Assembly (NCBI RefSeq): GCF_007830635.1
Contig: NZ_VLLA01000006.1
Location: 96,917 to 160,916 of the forward strand
Direction of reading: 5' to 3'
Length of the DNA stretch: 64,000 nt
Source of the DNA: Bradyrhizobium huanghuaihaiense
Lineage (GTDB): Bacteria > Pseudomonadota > Alphaproteobacteria > Rhizobiales > Xanthobacteraceae
Shown: piece after piece, positions 55,851-64,000 of the stretch
Layout: the number at the start of each line of letters is the position of its first letter
Numbering within the stretch: the first letter of the stretch is position 1
The notes under the pieces: model-generated
Databases searched by the model: none
Told to the model about the DNA's origin: nothing
What the model saw: only the letters and a program-made list of their open reading frames with translations
Made by a program: the position numbers and the translations under genes

Positions 55851-56642
55851 CTACTCCGTCCGGATCGGCGTGTCCTTCAGGCCGTTGTTGTCATAGGCCT
55901 TGCGCAAAGTGCCGTTCGTCACCGCTTCGTTCATGAATTTGCTGACGAAGGCGAGCGCCTGGCCATGGCCGAGCGGGACGGCGACGGCGGTCACCGTCTT
56001 CTTGAAGGTCTCGTCGAGCACGCGTGTCCCCGGAATCTTCTGCGCCATCTTGTTGAGCTGGTCGCGTGACAACGCGAAGGCGTCGATCTCGCCGCTCTTC
56101 AGCAGACCGAAGATTTTATCGTATGTCTGATAGCCCGTCACCGTCGCATTCTTCAGATGCGCAATGGCGCCGCGCATGGTGGTCGTGGCGTTGACGGCCG
56201 CAACCTTGATGCCCGCCTGGTCGAGCGTGGCGAAACTGCCGATGCTCGAACCCGGCTTGACGATGTAGGTGGCGTCGGCGACCTCGTAGATCGGGCCGAA
56301 CAGCATCTTGGTCTCGCGCTCGGGATCCTTGGGCAGCCATGTGACGTCCCAGGTGCCCTTTGAGGCGGCGTCGGTGATCTGTCCGGAATTCTGGTGCACG
56401 ACATATTCGACGGGTACACCGAGCTGCGCGGCCATCTCCTTGCCGAGGTCGACCGGCACGCCGGCGAAGCCGGCGTCCGTCCTGGTCGACCAGAACGCGC
56501 CGCCCGCCGGGCTGATCGCGATCGCAACCCGGAGCTTGCCGGTCGGCGCGATCTCGTCCTTCAGGCCATCGGCTAGCGCGGGCATGACGAGGGCCGCTGC
56601 GAGAACGAGGCCGGCAAGGGCCGAGTGGAGGATCGTGGGCAT
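55851..56642 (-). CDS. ABC transporter substrate-binding protein (SBP_bac_3)
   Basis: A 263-residue periplasmic protein; GAGGAG precedes the ATG. A signal peptide ends near ALA. GKLRVAIAISPAGGAFWS, GVPVDLGKEMAAQLGVPVEYV and the later LKSGEIDAFALSRDQL and GHGQALAFVSKFMNEAV are typical of family 3 amino-acid-binding proteins. No permease or ATPase gene lies beside it, so it is an orphan in this window. Converges on the propeller gene. Confidence 0.9.
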   Translation of the reverse strand: MPTILHSALAGLVLAAALVMPALADGLKDEIAPTGKLRVAIAISPAGGAFWSTRTDAGFAGVPVDLGKEMAAQLGVPVEYVVHQNSGQITDAASKGTWDVTWLPKDPERETKMLFGPIYEVADATYIVKPGSSIGSFATLDQAGIKVAAVNATTTMRGAIAHLKNATVTGYQTYDKIFGLLKSGEIDAFALSRDQLNKMAQKIPGTRVLDETFKKTVTAVAVPLGHGQALAFVSKFMNEAVTNGTLRKAYDNNGLKDTPIRTE

Positions 56643-56876
56643 GTCATGTTCTCCTCACCTTTTTTCTTCTTTCAACTGCTCCGTCTCCGGCACACGGCCT
56701 GACACAATTCTGGTCGATCGTGCGCGCGGTGAAAAGCGGTTTGTCATGACAAACCTGCCAAAGGCCACGGCGCGGGTTGCAGTGCAAGGCCGGCGACTGC
56801 CATGGCTATGGTGTTCCACGGCCGGGCGTTTATTGGTAGCCTGCGGCACCGACAGACAGAAATCGGGGGCCACCGA

Positions 56877-58070
56877 ATGACCTGCGCGAATCCCACATCG
56901 CTCGCCCATCGCAATGGCGCGTGGAGACATGTCGGACGGGCGCTGGCCGCCGCGAGTGCCGTGATCGCGCTCGCCGGCTGCGAGGACAAGAACGCCTTCG
57001 TGGCGCCGCCGCCGCCGAAGGTGGACGTGGCGCCCCCGGTGCAGCGGCCGGTGACGCGCTATGTCGAAGCCACCGGCAATACTGCGCCGATCAAGAGCGT
57101 CGATCTCGTCGCGCGCGTGCAGGGTTTCCTGCAATCGATCGACTACCAGGACGGCAGCTTCGTCAAGCAGGGCACCCAGCTGTTCACGATCGAGCCGGAG
57201 ACGTACAAGCTCAAGGTCGAGCAGGCGAAGGCCGCGGAGGTCGGCGCGCAAGCAACCGTCAAGCAGGCCGAAGCCGATTACAAGCGGCAGGTCGATCTCG
57301 TACAGCGTCAGGCGGTCTCGCAGTCCACCCTGGACACCTCGACATCGACCCGCGACAACGCCCAGGCCAGCCTCCAGCAGGCCCAGGTCAATACCAGGCT
57401 CGCGGAGGTCAATTACGGCTACACCAACGTGACCGCGCCGTTCGACGGCATCGTCAGCGCGCACCTGGTTTCGGTCGGCGAGCTTGTCGGCGTCTCCTCC
57501 CCGACCCAGCTCGCGACCATCGTCGCGCTGGACCCGATCTGGGTGAACTTCACGGTCAACGAGCAGGACGTCCTTCGCATTCGCGCCGAAGCGGCCCGCC
57601 GCGGGCTGACCGTCGCCGACCTCAAACAGTTGCCGGTCCAGGTGGGCCTGCAGACCGAAACCGGGTATCCGCATGAAGGCCACCTCGACTACGTCTCGCC
57701 GACCCTCAACACATCGACAGGCACGCTCGCGGTGCGCGGCGTCATACCCAACGACAAGCGGGCGCTGCTGCCCGGTTATTTCGTTCGCGTCCGCGTGCCC
57801 TTCGACCAGGAGAAGAGCGCCCTCCTCGTCCCCGACACTGCACTCGGCAGCGATCAGGGCGGCCGCTATCTCCTCGTCGTCAACAAGGACAATGTCGTCG
57901 AGCAGCGCAAGGTGCAGATCGGGCCGACCGACAACGGCCTGCGCGTGATCGAAAGCGGGCTGAAGCCGGACGACCGCGTCGTGATCGCGGGGCTGCTGCG
58001 CGTGATCCCGGGCCAGAAGATCGACCCGCAGGTGACGAAGATCGACCAGTCCCAGGCGTCCACCAAGTAG
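56877..58070 (+). CDS. RND efflux periplasmic adaptor (membrane fusion protein)
   Basis: A 397-residue lipoprotein. Signal with lipobox LAGC (Cys about residue 35). Barrel-sandwich and alpha-hairpin: VARVQGFLQSIDYQDGSFVKQGTQLFTIEP and a Gln/Ala-rich coiled coil, then the mirrored SPTLNTSTGTLAVRGVIPN. GGGGG precedes ATG 56877. It links the RND pump to an outer-membrane channel. The pump gene follows 12 bases downstream. Confidence 0.93.
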   Translation: MTCANPTSLAHRNGAWRHVGRALAAASAVIALAGCEDKNAFVAPPPPKVDVAPPVQRPVTRYVEATGNTAPIKSVDLVARVQGFLQSIDYQDGSFVKQGTQLFTIEPETYKLKVEQAKAAEVGAQATVKQAEADYKRQVDLVQRQAVSQSTLDTSTSTRDNAQASLQQAQVNTRLAEVNYGYTNVTAPFDGIVSAHLVSVGELVGVSSPTQLATIVALDPIWVNFTVNEQDVLRIRAEAARRGLTVADLKQLPVQVGLQTETGYPHEGHLDYVSPTLNTSTGTLAVRGVIPNDKRALLPGYFVRVRVPFDQEKSALLVPDTALGSDQGGRYLLVVNKDNVVEQRKVQIGPTDNGLRVIESGLKPDDRVVIAGLLRVIPGQKIDPQVTKIDQSQASTK

Positions 58071-58082
58071 GAGCCGCCGGCC

Positions 58083-61000
58083 ATGATCTCAAAGTTCTTC
58101 ATCGAGCGGCCGGTCCTCTCGAACGTCATCGCGCTCCTGATGATCCTGATCGGCGGCGTCGCGCTGTTCAACCTCGCGATCGCGCAATATCCCGACGTGG
58201 TGCCGCCGACAGTGCAAGTCACCACGCGCTATCCCGGCGCCAGCGCCAAGACCGTGATCGACACGGTCGCCTTGCCGATCGAGCAGCAGGTCAACGGCGT
58301 CGAGGACATGCTCTACATGCAGTCCTACAGCGGCTCCGACGGCACCTACACGCTGACCGTCACCTTCAAGATCGGCACCGACCTGAACTTCGCGCAGGTG
58401 CTGGTGCAGAACCGTGTCTCCAGCGCGCTGGCGCAGCTGCCGCAGGCGGTGCAGAACCAGGGCGTCACCGTCCAGAAGAAATCGACCGCGATCCTGCTGT
58501 TCGTGACGCTGACCTCGCCGGAGGCCAAATATGACAGCCTCTATTTGAGCAACTACGCCACCATCAACATCCGCGACGAGCTCTCCCGCCTGCCCGGCGT
58601 CGGCAACGTCACGGTGTTCGGTGCCGGCCAGTATTCGATGCGGGTGTGGCTCGATCCGAACAAGCTGCAGGTCCGTGGCCTCGTGCCGCAGGACGTCATC
58701 AACGCAATCCAGCAGCAGAGCCAGCAGGTCTCCGCGGGCCAGGTCGGCGCACCGCCGACGCCGCCGGGCCAGGCGTTCCAGTACACGCTCAACGTCAACG
58801 GACGACTCGACGACACCACCCAGTTCGAGAACATCATCGTCAAGACGGGCACCAGCGGCGACGTCACGCGGGTGCGCGACGTCGGCTGGGTCGAGCTCGG
58901 CGCGCAGACCTACAGCCAGATCTTCTCGCTCAACAAGCAGCCCGCAACCGGCATCGGCGTGTTCCAGTCGCCCGGCGCCAACGCGCTCCAGGTCGAGCAG
59001 GCGGTCGAGAAGAAGATGGCGGAGCTCGCCAAGCGCTTCCCGGAAGGCATCAAATACGACACGCCGTTCGACACCACCAAATTCGTCGAGGCCTCGGTGC
59101 ACGAGGTCTACATGACGCTGATCGAGGCCGGCCTCCTGGTGCTGGTCGTGATCCTTGTCTTCCTGCAGGACTGGCGCGCGATGCTGGTGCCGGCGACGAC
59201 GGTGCCGGTCACCATCATCGGCGCCTTCGCCGCGATGGCGGCGCTCGGCTTCACCATCAACATGTCGACGCTGTTCGCGATCGTGCTCGCGATCGGCATC
59301 GTCGTGGACGACGCTATCGTCGTGGTGGAAGGCGCCGCGCACAATATCGAGCAGGGCATGAATGGCCACGACGCCGCGATCAGGGCGATGGACCAGCTGT
59401 TCGCGCCGATCGTCGGCATCACGCTGGTGCTGATCTCGGTGTTCCTGCCGGCCTCGTTCCTCGCAGGACTCACCGGCCGCATCTATTCGCAATTCGCGCT
59501 GGTGATCGCGGCGACTGCGCTATTGTCCGCCATCAACGCAGCGACCTTGAAGCCGACGCAATGCGCATTGTGGCTGCGGCCGGCGGTGCCGCCGGAGCAG
59601 CGCAACTTCTTCTATCGCGGTTTCAACAACGTCTATAACCGGGTCGAGCGCGGCTATACGCGGCTGATCACCTTCCTGGTCAGGCACGCCACGGCGTCGG
59701 TCGCGGTCGCCCTGGTGCTGATCGGGATCGGCGGCTACGGCCTGTCGCGGGTGCCGACCGGCTTCCTGCCGATCGAGGACCAGGGCTATCTGATCGCCGC
59801 CATCCAGCTGCCCGACGGCGCGTCGCTGGAACGGACCCAGAAGGTGCTCGATCGTGCCAGCGATATCATCAAGGATGCGCCGGGCGTGGCGCAGGTCATC
59901 ACCATCGCCGGCATCTCCGCGCTCGACAGCAGCGCGAGCCTTGCCAATGCGGGCGTCGCCTACATCATCCTGAAGGATTGGGATGCGCGCAAAGGCCCCG
60001 GCGAGGATCTGCGCTCGCTGGTCTTTGGCCTCAACGACAAGCTCGCCGTGATCATGGAGGCGCGGACCATCGTGCTGCCGCCGCCGCCGATCCAGGGCAT
60101 CGGCAACGCCGCCGGTTTCTCGATGCAGGTCGAGCTGCGCGACGGCAACAGCGATTTCGCCAAGCTGCAGGCGATCACCGGCGCGATGGTCACCAACGGC
60201 CAGAGCCAGAGCGCGCTGCAGCGCGTGCAGTCCTCGTTCCGCTCCTCGGTGCCGCAATTCAACGTCGAGATCGACCGCATCAAGACCCAGACGCTGCACG
60301 TCACCACCGACCAGGTGTTCTCGGCGCTGTCGACCTATCTCGGCTCATCCTACGTCAACCAGTTCAACAAGTTCGGCCGCGTGTTCCAGGTCTACACGCA
60401 GGCCGATCCCGCCTTCCGCGTCACCGAGCGCGACATCGCCAACATGCAGGTGCGCAACTCGAACGGCGACATGATCCCGATCGGCACCGTCGCCACGATC
60501 ACGCCGGCGACGGGGCCGTCGCTGATCAGCCTCTACAATCTCTATCCCTCCTCGACCATCATCGGCCTGCCGGCACAGGGCTACTCGTCCGGCCAGTCGC
60601 TGCAGCTGATGGAGGAGATCGCGGACAAGACGCTGCCGCCCGGCACCGGCTATGAATGGACCGCGATGTCGTACCAGGAGAAGGCGGTCTCGAACCAGAT
60701 CTACTGGGTGTTCGGCCTCGCCATGCTGCTGGTCTACCTCGTGCTCGCCGGCCAGTACGAGAGCTGGTACGCGCCGATCTCGGTGATCCTCGCCGTGCCG
60801 CTGTCGCTGATCGGGCCGATGCTGATCCTGAGCGGCCTCAAGATCGACAACAACCTCTACTGCCAGATCGGCCTGATCCTCCTGATCGCGCTGTCGGCGA
60901 AGAACGCCATCCTGATCGTCGAGGTCGGGCTCGAGCTGCACGTCCGCGACGGCAAGCCGATCCTGGAGTCGGCGATCGAGGCGGCGCGCGCCCGTTTCCG

Positions 61001-61235
61001 CCCGATCCTGATGACGTCGTTCGCCTTCATCCTCGGCGTGGTGCCGCTGGTGCTCGCGACCGGCGCCGGCGCCAGCGCCCGCAAGTCGATCGGCATCACG
61101 GTGTTCTCGGGCATGCTGGCCTCGACCTGCCTCGCGGTGCTGTTCGTGCCGGCCTTCTTCGTGGTGGTGCAGCGCTTCGAGAACTGGCGCGCGTCAAAGA
61201 AGGCGCCGAAGGCGGTGGCGGAGGTGAAAGGATAG
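58083..61235 (+). CDS. RND efflux pump inner-membrane transporter (HAE1 family)
   Basis: A 1050-residue pump. MISKFFIERPVLSNVIALLMILIGG is the HAE1 opening. The second half repeats the first. The proton-relay Asp-Asp is in VVDDAIVVVEG (about 405-415), and a Lys lies in the LIALSAKNAILIVE helix, both as expected. GGAGCC precedes the ATG. Exports hydrophobic compounds using the proton gradient. No outer-membrane factor or TetR-type regulator is adjacent, so it must share an outer-membrane channel encoded elsewhere. Confidence 0.96.
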   Translation: MISKFFIERPVLSNVIALLMILIGGVALFNLAIAQYPDVVPPTVQVTTRYPGASAKTVIDTVALPIEQQVNGVEDMLYMQSYSGSDGTYTLTVTFKIGTDLNFAQVLVQNRVSSALAQLPQAVQNQGVTVQKKSTAILLFVTLTSPEAKYDSLYLSNYATINIRDELSRLPGVGNVTVFGAGQYSMRVWLDPNKLQVRGLVPQDVINAIQQQSQQVSAGQVGAPPTPPGQAFQYTLNVNGRLDDTTQFENIIVKTGTSGDVTRVRDVGWVELGAQTYSQIFSLNKQPATGIGVFQSPGANALQVEQAVEKKMAELAKRFPEGIKYDTPFDTTKFVEASVHEVYMTLIEAGLLVLVVILVFLQDWRAMLVPATTVPVTIIGAFAAMAALGFTINMSTLFAIVLAIGIVVDDAIVVVEGAAHNIEQGMNGHDAAIRAMDQLFAPIVGITLVLISVFLPASFLAGLTGRIYSQFALVIAATALLSAINAATLKPTQCALWLRPAVPPEQRNFFYRGFNNVYNRVERGYTRLITFLVRHATASVAVALVLIGIGGYGLSRVPTGFLPIEDQGYLIAAIQLPDGASLERTQKVLDRASDIIKDAPGVAQVITIAGISALDSSASLANAGVAYIILKDWDARKGPGEDLRSLVFGLNDKLAVIMEARTIVLPPPPIQGIGNAAGFSMQVELRDGNSDFAKLQAITGAMVTNGQSQSALQRVQSSFRSSVPQFNVEIDRIKTQTLHVTTDQVFSALSTYLGSSYVNQFNKFGRVFQVYTQADPAFRVTERDIANMQVRNSNGDMIPIGTVATITPATGPSLISLYNLYPSSTIIGLPAQGYSSGQSLQLMEEIADKTLPPGTGYEWTAMSYQEKAVSNQIYWVFGLAMLLVYLVLAGQYESWYAPISVILAVPLSLIGPMLILSGLKIDNNLYCQIGLILLIALSAKNAILIVEVGLELHVRDGKPILESAIEAARARFRPILMTSFAFILGVVPLVLATGAGASARKSIGITVFSGMLASTCLAVLFVPAFFVVVQRFENWRASKKAPKAVAEVKG

Positions 61236-61244
61236 ACAACGGAT

Positions 61245-61324
61245 CGTCATTGCGAGCGAAGCGAAGCAATCCAGAGTCTTTCCGCGGAGGCAGCCTGGAT
61301 TGCTTCGCTTCGCTCGCAATGACG
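61245..61324. repeat. CGTCATTGCGAGCG palindrome, family A copy 3
   Basis: 30-base inverted arms (CGTCATTGCGAGCGAAGCGA then AGCAATCCAG, and its exact complement) with a 20-base spacer, between convergent RND-pump and antiporter genes. Confidence 0.85.
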
Positions 61325-61340
61325 GAATGCGCACCGCCCG

Positions 61341-63602
61341 CTAGGCTTTCTCGCTTGATGCCCGTCGTGCCTCGCCGCTCGAGACCAGCAGCACCGAGAC
61401 CTTCGACTGCCTCAGCACGGCGTCGGCGACGCCGCCGAAGGAGAGATGATCGGCCTGGATGCGGTCGACGCCGATGACCACGAGATCGACATCGGTGGTG
61501 TCGATCTCGCGCAGGATCGCGGCCTCCGGCGACCGGTTCACGCGCAGCGTCGTGGTGATATCGACATCGTAGCGGGCGGCGAGATCACTGGCGTCCTTCA
61601 GGATGCCGGTTTCCTGGCTGAGGCCACGCGACACCCCGCGTTGCGCGCCCTTGTCCCGCGTCGTCGCCACATAGATCACACGCAGCGAGCCTGATCCGGC
61701 CTGCGCCAGCGCGACCGCGACCTCTGCGCCGCGTTTGGAGACGGCGCTGCCGGAGACCGGGACGAGGATGTTGAGCCCATCGGGCACCGGCTGCTTCAGG
61801 TGGCTGCCCTTGGCCAGGACGATCGCGAGCGGCCCTTCGAATTGAGCGGCGATGTCCTCGACCTTCCTGTCGAAACGATCCCTGGTCGCGACGACCTTGT
61901 CGATGCCGACGACGAGGAGATCGAAGCCCTTCTTCGCCTCCTCGCCGACCGCTTCGCCGAGGTCCGACCTGCGAATCCGCGTCGTCACATCGACGTTCCC
62001 GGCCTCCGGATCGGAAGTCACCGTTTCGGCCGCCCGCTTCACCACGGCTTCATGGCTCTCCTCCCCGTCGCGGCCCCTCTCCTGCTCCGTGGCGCGCTTG
62101 CCGACATGCAGCACGGTGATCGGCAGGCCGCGCATGCCGGCGATCAGACCCGCGACGTGGGCGGCGAAGGTGGCGTTGACGCTCTCGTCGACCGCCAGCA
62201 GAGGACGTTCGAGATTGGCGACGAAGCCGCGCTTCTCGAATTCCTCGCGCTCGAGGCGCTCCTTCTCCTCCTTGTTCATCGGCAGCCTGGCCAGCGCCGC
62301 GCGCAGCATCGGCGGCATCGCCATCGTGGTCACGATCGCCATGGTCACGATCATCGTGAACAGGTTCTGGCTGAGCACGCCGATGGACAGGCCGATGGTC
62401 GCGATGATCACCTCGGTCGAACCGCGCGCATTCATGCCGCTCGCCAGCGCCAGCGACTCCCGATAGTTCAGGCCGCCCAATGTGCCCCCGACGAACGCGC
62501 CGCCGAACTTGCCGACGCTGGCGATGACGACCAAGAGGCCGGTGAGCATCAGGAGGTTGGGATCGCGCAGCACCGACAGATCGGCGGCAAGACCGGCGAG
62601 ACCGAAGAACACCGGCATGAAGAAGCTCGAGATCAGGCCGCGCAGACGCTCGTCGATCTGCCGCGTCAGGATCGGCGACTCCCCGACCAGGATGCCGGCG
62701 ACGAAAGCACCCAACACCGTGTGCACGCCGATCAGGTGCGTGATCAGCGCCATCGTGCCCATCAGCAGCAGAATGACCGTGATGACCGGCGCGGTGCTGA
62801 CCAGCGTGTCGTTGGCCCAGCGGATGAGCTGGAACACCAGGCGGCGGCCGATGGTGAAACTGATTGCGAGAAAGACGAGCGTGCCCAGCACGGCCTTCGC
62901 CACCGAGCCGATATCCAGCGTGTTATGGGAGGCCAGGCTGAAAATGACGGCGATGATGATCCAGCCGATGGTGTCGTCGATCACGGCGGTCGCGACGATG
63001 ATCTGCCCGACGTCGCGGCGCATGAAATTCATCTCGCGGACCACCACGGCGACGATCTTCACCGAGGAGATCGACAGCGCCGTGCCCATGAACAGCGAGG
63101 CGACCAGACGCTGCTGCGGATTTGGCAGCAGCGCGTCAGGCAGGAACTCGCCGAGGGCAAAGCCGCAGGCGAAGGGCACGACGATGCCGGCGATCGAGAT
63201 CGCGATCGCGGCCTTGCCGACCTTCCTGACCAGCTTGAGATCGGTCTCCATGCCGGTCAGCAACAGCAACAGCAGGATGCCGAACTGGGCGATGCCGTCG
63301 ATCATCGCCTTCTGCTCGGGTGTCTTGGGAAAGATGGCGTGCTGCGCCTCCGGCCACAGCCAGCCGAGCAGCGACGGCCCGAGGATGATGCCGGCGAGCA
63401 GTTCGCCGATCACCGAGGGCTGGCCGACGCGCTGCATGATCTCGCCGAGGCCGCGGCCGACGACGATCAACAGCACGATCTGCAGAATCAGGAGGGACTC
63501 GGAGGGGCCGGCCGATTTGCCGCCTTCGGCGCCCGCTGCAATGGTGGTGAGGACGAGCACCGCGGGGACGAGGCCGACCGGTCGGAGCAGGCTCCACTGC
63601 AT
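61341..63602 (-). CDS. cation:proton antiporter (CPA2) with two universal-stress-type domains
   Basis: A 753-residue protein. Start at 63602 (MQWSLLRPVG) puts the first helix close to the N-terminus; the in-frame upstream codons run through non-membrane sequence. Residues about 40-420 hold a Kef/CPA2-type transporter with IIVATAVIDDTIGWIII (the ion-binding Asp pair) and NARGSTEVIIATIGLS. The C-terminal about 320 residues form two USP-like domains (GFVANLERPLLAVDESVN and DGLNILVPVSGSAVSKRG), no TrkA-N domain. Exchanges Na or K for protons, gated by the USP part. Confidence 0.88.
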   Translation of the reverse strand: MQWSLLRPVGLVPAVLVLTTIAAGAEGGKSAGPSESLLILQIVLLIVVGRGLGEIMQRVGQPSVIGELLAGIILGPSLLGWLWPEAQHAIFPKTPEQKAMIDGIAQFGILLLLLLTGMETDLKLVRKVGKAAIAISIAGIVVPFACGFALGEFLPDALLPNPQQRLVASLFMGTALSISSVKIVAVVVREMNFMRRDVGQIIVATAVIDDTIGWIIIAVIFSLASHNTLDIGSVAKAVLGTLVFLAISFTIGRRLVFQLIRWANDTLVSTAPVITVILLLMGTMALITHLIGVHTVLGAFVAGILVGESPILTRQIDERLRGLISSFFMPVFFGLAGLAADLSVLRDPNLLMLTGLLVVIASVGKFGGAFVGGTLGGLNYRESLALASGMNARGSTEVIIATIGLSIGVLSQNLFTMIVTMAIVTTMAMPPMLRAALARLPMNKEEKERLEREEFEKRGFVANLERPLLAVDESVNATFAAHVAGLIAGMRGLPITVLHVGKRATEQERGRDGEESHEAVVKRAAETVTSDPEAGNVDVTTRIRRSDLGEAVGEEAKKGFDLLVVGIDKVVATRDRFDRKVEDIAAQFEGPLAIVLAKGSHLKQPVPDGLNILVPVSGSAVSKRGAEVAVALAQAGSGSLRVIYVATTRDKGAQRGVSRGLSQETGILKDASDLAARYDVDITTTLRVNRSPEAAILREIDTTDVDLVVIGVDRIQADHLSFGGVADAVLRQSKVSVLLVSSGEARRASSEKA

Positions 63603-63867
63603 GCAGGTGTCTTGTCCCCTTTTGCTGTCCCGGCGAGGTTGCCAGGCCACAGGAATAGAACCCGCGGGAGGTGGAGCGGGTTCCCGTCGCTCGCGGCGGG
63701 GATTAAGGGGTGAAAACAAAAAGTGCGAGAACAACCCCATGCACAGTAGAGATGGCGTTGAAAAAGCTCGAGAAAATTTCTGTATTCCCGAAACAACTTG
63801 CTCCGTCGGGCAAAACAGGGGCAGAATGGCATCATGGGTGGCATGGGCCGGGTGCCTCCTCATCCCC
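63603..63867. other. intergenic upstream region, 265 bp
   Basis: Promoter side of the antiporter gene. AT-rich stretches occur near 63713-63790. An earlier in-frame ATG (encoding MGLFSHFLF) is possible but less likely. No clear promoter box was identified. Confidence 0.5.
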
Positions 63868-63993
63868 CGTCATTGCGAGCGAAGCGAAGCAATCCCGCCA
63901 CATCCCCGTCATTGCGAGCGCAGCGAAGCAATCCAGGATCCCTCCGAGGAAAAATTCTGGATTGCTTCGTCGCAAGCGCTCCTCGCAATGACG
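63868..63993. repeat. CGTCATTGCGAGCG palindrome, family A compound copy 4
   Basis: Two direct left arms (63868 and 63907) and one inverted right arm (63957-63993) that has a ten-base insertion. A composite of at least two copies, near the window edge. Confidence 0.8.
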
Positions 63994-64000
63994 AGTGGAG

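Noticed and set aside
61800..63713. 637-residue plus-strand frame
   Set aside because: It is fully antisense to the antiporter. Its Asp/His/Arg-rich composition is the mirror of a high-GC coding strand.

Overview
The window reads as chromosomal DNA from a Bradyrhizobium-like alphaproteobacterium (Bradyrhizobium/Rhodopseudomonas group). Grounds: very high GC, the typical protein families (an intracellular PhaZ with a Cys nucleophile, a SAM-cyclase-ATPase-TPR protein, many GMC/FAD enzymes), Irr-type iron control boxes, a CtrA-type box, and several families of long palindromic intergenic repeats. No rRNA, tRNA, CRISPR array, prophage or conventional insertion sequence was recognised. The only transposase-like gene is a REP-associated tyrosine transposase (RAYT).

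Layout. 1-8.4 kb: a cut-off J-domain gene, an SDR, a small Fis-type regulator behind a CtrA-like box, a collagen-like protein, small membrane or secreted proteins, an alpha/beta hydrolase, a PPOX-family protein, and an iron-storage pair (bfr, bfd) in which each gene has an upstream Irr-type box. 8.4-15.2 kb: a MltB-type lytic transglycosylase, ettA, a 2-hydroxyacid dehydrogenase and an L,D-transpeptidase with internal repeats. 15.4-19.5 kb: two sulfurtransferases, then a VWA (CoxE-like) gene divergent from a small GlsB-type gene and a MoxR ATPase. 19.5-21.2 kb: a repeat-rich kilobase followed by the RAYT between two REP pairs. 21.2-26.8 kb: catabolic genes (GMC oxidoreductase, N-acetyltransferase, SMP-30-type lactonase, AraC regulator, mandelate-racemase-like enzyme). 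26.8-34.1 kb: small proteins, a GST, PHB depolymerase, and a large cyclase/ATPase/TPR signalling protein.

34.4-43.2 kb is the most coherent system. It holds a complete dipeptide-type ABC importer (Tat-exported binding protein, two permeases, one double-ATPase), a DAO-family FAD oxidoreductase and a 2-hydroxyacid dehydrogenase, all on the minus strand, with a divergent XRE-cupin regulator at the head. It looks like import and oxidation of an amino-acid-like or opine-like compound, followed by keto-acid reduction. 43.3-51.2 kb: a hybrid histidine kinase, an AraC regulator, a cupin, a flavin monooxygenase and an NAD-dependent epimerase-like gene. 51.3-55.8 kb: a di-heme peroxidase, a frameshifted PF04185-type phosphoesterase and a divergent beta-propeller protein. 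55.9-64 kb: a lone solute-binding protein, an RND efflux pair without an outer-membrane partner, and a CPA2-type antiporter with a universal-stress tail.

Calls rest on reading motifs, start sites and neighbourhoods by eye. No database search was run. Family assignments are recognition-based, and anything called a candidate is inference.
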